From JBAWVR01 sp037147155 (lineage in GTDB: Bacteria; Patescibacteriota; Minisyncoccia; Phycocordibacterales; GWA1-40-21), in NCBI GenBank assembly GCA_037147155.1, contig JBAWVR010000053.1:1-5623 (forward strand): a stretch of 5,623 nucleotides of DNA. The letters are read 5' to 3'. Below are positions 4,375-5,623 of this stretch, in pieces (within the stretch, counting starts at the first letter, position 1; the number at the start of each line of letters is the position of its first letter). The position numbers were made by a program, and so were the translations under genes. The notes beneath the pieces were generated by a model. The model did no database searches. It saw only the letters and a list, made by a program, of their open reading frames with translations, and was not told the DNA's origin.

Positions 4375-4620
4375 TTACCTATCCATGCTGTATAAGCGTG
4401 TCTTTATATCCTTCAAACTATTAAAGTACGCCAATGGCTCTACGTTGAGTGAATGTGACCAAAAGCCTTGAATTAATTGATCAAGTTCTTTGCATCTTTC
4501 AATGTAAAATATGGCTCTTGAGGGATTACTCTTATCAATCGCTTCAATTTTGCATCCGAAGTAATACAGAGTAGAGACTAATGAAATGTCGGTACTCTCG
4601 AAAAATTCTTTTTTTGTCAT
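4375..4620 (-). CDS. DUF5659-like protein (81 aa)
   Basis: The layout resembles the DUF5659 family as I remember it: an N-terminal helix with a YYFGCKIEAIDKSNPSRAIF hairpin, then ERCKELDQLIQGFW, then a C-terminal LAYFNSLKDIKTRLY segment. Proteins of this type are common in CPR and Firmicutes mobile elements, but their biochemical role is not established. There is no membrane segment. It is the first gene of the apparent run leading to the recombinase (23 bases before the HTH_36-like gene), which points to a role in element maintenance or control. No Shine-Dalgarno sequence is seen. A minus-strand promoter candidate lies about 35-64 bases upstream. The family call is from memory and should be tested by profile search. 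Confidence 0.75.
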   Translation of the reverse strand: MTKKEFFESTDISLVSTLYYFGCKIEAIDKSNPSRAIFYIERCKELDQLIQGFWSHSLNVEPLAYFNSLKDIKTRLYSMDR

Positions 4621-4654
4621 ATGTTATTTATTAATAATTTAAACCTCTGTGTTT

Positions 4655-4684
4655 ATGATATTAAAAATAATACAAACCTGTAAT
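4655..4684 (-). promoter_or_regulatory. Candidate promoter of the element operon
   Basis: On the minus strand ATTACA (plus 4679-4684) and TATCAT (plus 4655-4660) are 18 bases apart, four and five matches to the sigma70 consensus. It would drive the DUF5659-like gene and those after it, with a leader of about 28-30 nt. It sits just past the terminator of the 228-codon frame, so a fresh promoter is needed here. The AT-rich background makes chance matches likely. Confidence 0.35.
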
Positions 4685-4695
4685 TGACCCATGAA

Positions 4696-4725
4696 TAACA
4701 AAAAACACCCATTTCTAGGTGTTTT
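4696..4725 (-). terminator. Rho-independent terminator of the winged-helix protein gene
   Basis: AAAACACC (4702-4709) pairs with GGTGTTTT (4718-4725) around an eight-base loop. On the minus strand the stem continues into TTTTTTGTTATT. It lies 35 bases past the stop codon at 4760 and separates that gene from the operon below. Confidence 0.8.
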
Positions 4726-4759
4726 AGATAAGGTTATTAACAACCACTAAAGGTTTGTT

Positions 4760-5422
4760 CTATTTCAAACTAAATTCAAAAATATAGTTTTCTTCATCTA
4801 AATAATAACCAGAGGTGTCTGACTGACCAATAAGATCAGGTGCTGTTTTGTTTAGTTTTAAACATTTCTTAAAGTTGATATTTATCTGTTTAATTTCTTT
4901 TGATGCTAGGTATTTTTCTTGATCGTTATACGAAGATAAATCATCTAATCTTACAGGTCCATCAGTCTTCAGTTTTTTGATTATTTGGAATCTTTTCCCC
5001 CTAATCCCGTATTTATTAATTGGGCTTTGCTTTAAATAAATACCTTTGCTGTTAATACAAACAGTTTGTTTTTGATGTATCTTTGTATCATTAATATTTG
5101 AATACAAATTACTACATTTTTCATAAACCTCGTCAAACCTTGGTCTTAAAATTATTATTCTCGTCTTAATGTCTCGACTCTTATCGAGTGCAAATGGTGG
5201 AACCTTACCTTTATCACCAATTTCAATTACCTTATCTAAAAACAGTTTTCTTAGTATTTTGCTCTGAGTGTCATCCGAAGGTGATATCCCGGTATAGCCA
5301 TCTTGTTTTTCAAAAGGCATAGCTAAGTGGATATAAAAAGTATCTCCAAGGAGCAAACCTTGCTTCCTTACTTGTTGAAGGACATACCAGACCTCCTGTT
5401 CAAAAATATCTTCTAGTTTCAT
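4760..5422 (-). CDS. Putative DNA-binding protein with C-terminal winged helix (220 aa)
   Basis: No named family is recognised. The N-terminal part (about 1-65, beginning MKLEDIFEQEVWYVLQQVRK) looks like a helical domain, possibly a divergent winged helix. A middle segment (about 66-137) is mixed. The C-terminal part (about 138-220) contains YGIRGKRFQIIKKLK, then a RLDDLSSYN turn, then a SKEIKQININFKKCLKL helix, and ends with GYYLDEENYIFEF. This is the order of a response-regulator-like winged helix in many CPR proteins. The likely role is a transcriptional regulator of the element. The frame is open up to an ATG at 5446, but a TATATT box (plus 5451-5456) ends only four bases before that codon, so I prefer ATG 5422. 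There is no Shine-Dalgarno sequence. It has its own terminator. Confidence 0.7.
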   Translation of the reverse strand: MKLEDIFEQEVWYVLQQVRKQGLLLGDTFYIHLAMPFEKQDGYTGISPSDDTQSKILRKLFLDKVIEIGDKGKVPPFALDKSRDIKTRIIILRPRFDEVYEKCSNLYSNINDTKIHQKQTVCINSKGIYLKQSPINKYGIRGKRFQIIKKLKTDGPVRLDDLSSYNDQEKYLASKEIKQININFKKCLKLNKTAPDLIGQSDTSGYYLDEENYIFEFSLK

Positions 5423-5450
5423 AGTAATCGTAATTATTAGCCTCATTTAC

Positions 5451-5456
5451 AATATA
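5451..5456 (-). promoter_or_regulatory. Candidate -10 box for the winged-helix protein gene
   Basis: The minus strand reads TATATT. Initiation about seven bases on would give a 22-nt leader to the ATG at 5422. No convincing -35 box is found; TTGACT is present but lies only four bases upstream of it. Confidence 0.3.
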
Positions 5457-5486
5457 CCACAGTCAACCTTGAAATAAAGTCATTTT

Positions 5487-5607
5487 AATTGTAGTATTAA
5501 GGGACAATTTAATATCAGTCGACCTAACCCCTTAGTCGTCAAAAAGCTAAGGATATGGTTGCAAATCGTCGTAAACAAAGAACCTATCATTAGGCTCGTT
5601 TACGACG
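5487..5607. repeat. Cluster of inverted repeats in the non-coding end of the window
   Basis: The 5457-5623 stretch has no gene that I can support. It holds four dyads: AATTGT/ACAATT (5487-5492/5504-5509), TATTAA/TTAATA (5495-5500/5509-5514), CCTTAG/CTAAGG (5530-5535/5547-5552) and CGTCGTAAAC/GTTTACGACG (5567-5576/5598-5607). The last encloses a smaller CCTA/TAGG stem (5583-5594). The first two overlap. No T-run follows the long palindrome, so it is not a standard terminator. It could be an operator cluster, a replication or transfer origin, or part of a recombination site. Confidence 0.6.
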
Positions 5608-5623
5608 TCATATCTGGAAACGG

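Larger units (their letters stand above)
1978..5623. mobile_element. Integrative element with large serine recombinase (left end, partial)
   Basis: The region right of tRNA-Asn holds a serine recombinase adjacent to the tRNA, small DNA-binding-type genes, no housekeeping genes and visibly more AT-rich sequence than the chromosomal side. All five genes are on the minus strand. The far attachment site was not found, so the element most likely extends beyond the window and its size and cargo are unknown. The inner limit is placed just after the tRNA by inference. An alternative is an old, decayed element whose other end is lost. Confidence 0.6.

Noticed and set aside
5559..5590. Plus-strand promoter TTGCAA ... 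TATCAT for a gene beyond the window
   Set aside because: The spacing is 20 bases and the boxes fall inside the palindrome. With no visible gene it is not supportable.
1978..5623. Second copy of the tRNA 3' end (attR) inside the window
   Set aside because: Reading for the T arm and acceptor sequence found only a 7-base chance match (GGAGCAA near 5350). The far site must be outside the window if it exists.
1..5623. CRISPR array, rRNA, toxin-antitoxin or defence genes, TGA recoding
   Set aside because: No regularly spaced repeats, no matching protein motifs, and all genes close with TAA or TAG without internal TGA interruptions.

Overview
The window looks like a piece of a small, AT-rich bacterial genome, most likely a Candidate Phyla Radiation (Patescibacteria) member. 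The hints are a tRNA interrupted by an ORF-bearing intron, a tRNA gene without an encoded CCA end, start codons that mostly lack a Shine-Dalgarno sequence, and a set of small proteins (a DUF5659-like protein, a HTH_36-like protein, a protein with a C-terminal winged helix) that I associate with CPR genomes. Taxonomy is inference; no marker gene is present. The standard code fits: all stops used are TAA or TAG, and no gene is broken by an in-frame TGA.

Left part (1-1328), ordinary chromosome: a 54-codon plus-strand gene for a tail-anchored microprotein converges on a minus-strand Nudix hydrolase (Ap4A-hydrolase type), with a shared bidirectional terminator between them. A minus-strand 107-codon gene of unknown function follows, with a strong promoter and its own terminator.

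Centre (1329-2014): a tRNA-Asn(GUU) gene split in the anticodon loop, between positions 35 and 36, by a 577-bp group I intron. The intron has recognisable P, Q, R and S core elements, P7.1/P7.2-like hairpins and a GAAA-capped P9, and it carries an HNH homing-endonuclease gene. A rho-independent terminator follows the tRNA.

Right part (about 1978 to beyond 5623), a probable integrative element at the 3' end of the same tRNA: a minus-strand cluster runs from a DUF5659-like protein through a HTH_36-like protein and a 62-aa protein to a large serine recombinase. The last codons of the recombinase are read from the antisense of the tRNA terminator and tRNA 3' end, and its stop codon lies in the T stem. 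Upstream is a separately terminated gene for a putative winged-helix regulator, then a non-coding stretch packed with inverted repeats. The far attachment site is not visible, so the element probably continues past the window.

The most notable feature is double occupancy of one essential tRNA gene: a homing intron in its anticodon loop, and a serine-recombinase element using its 3' end, with only about 40 bp between them.
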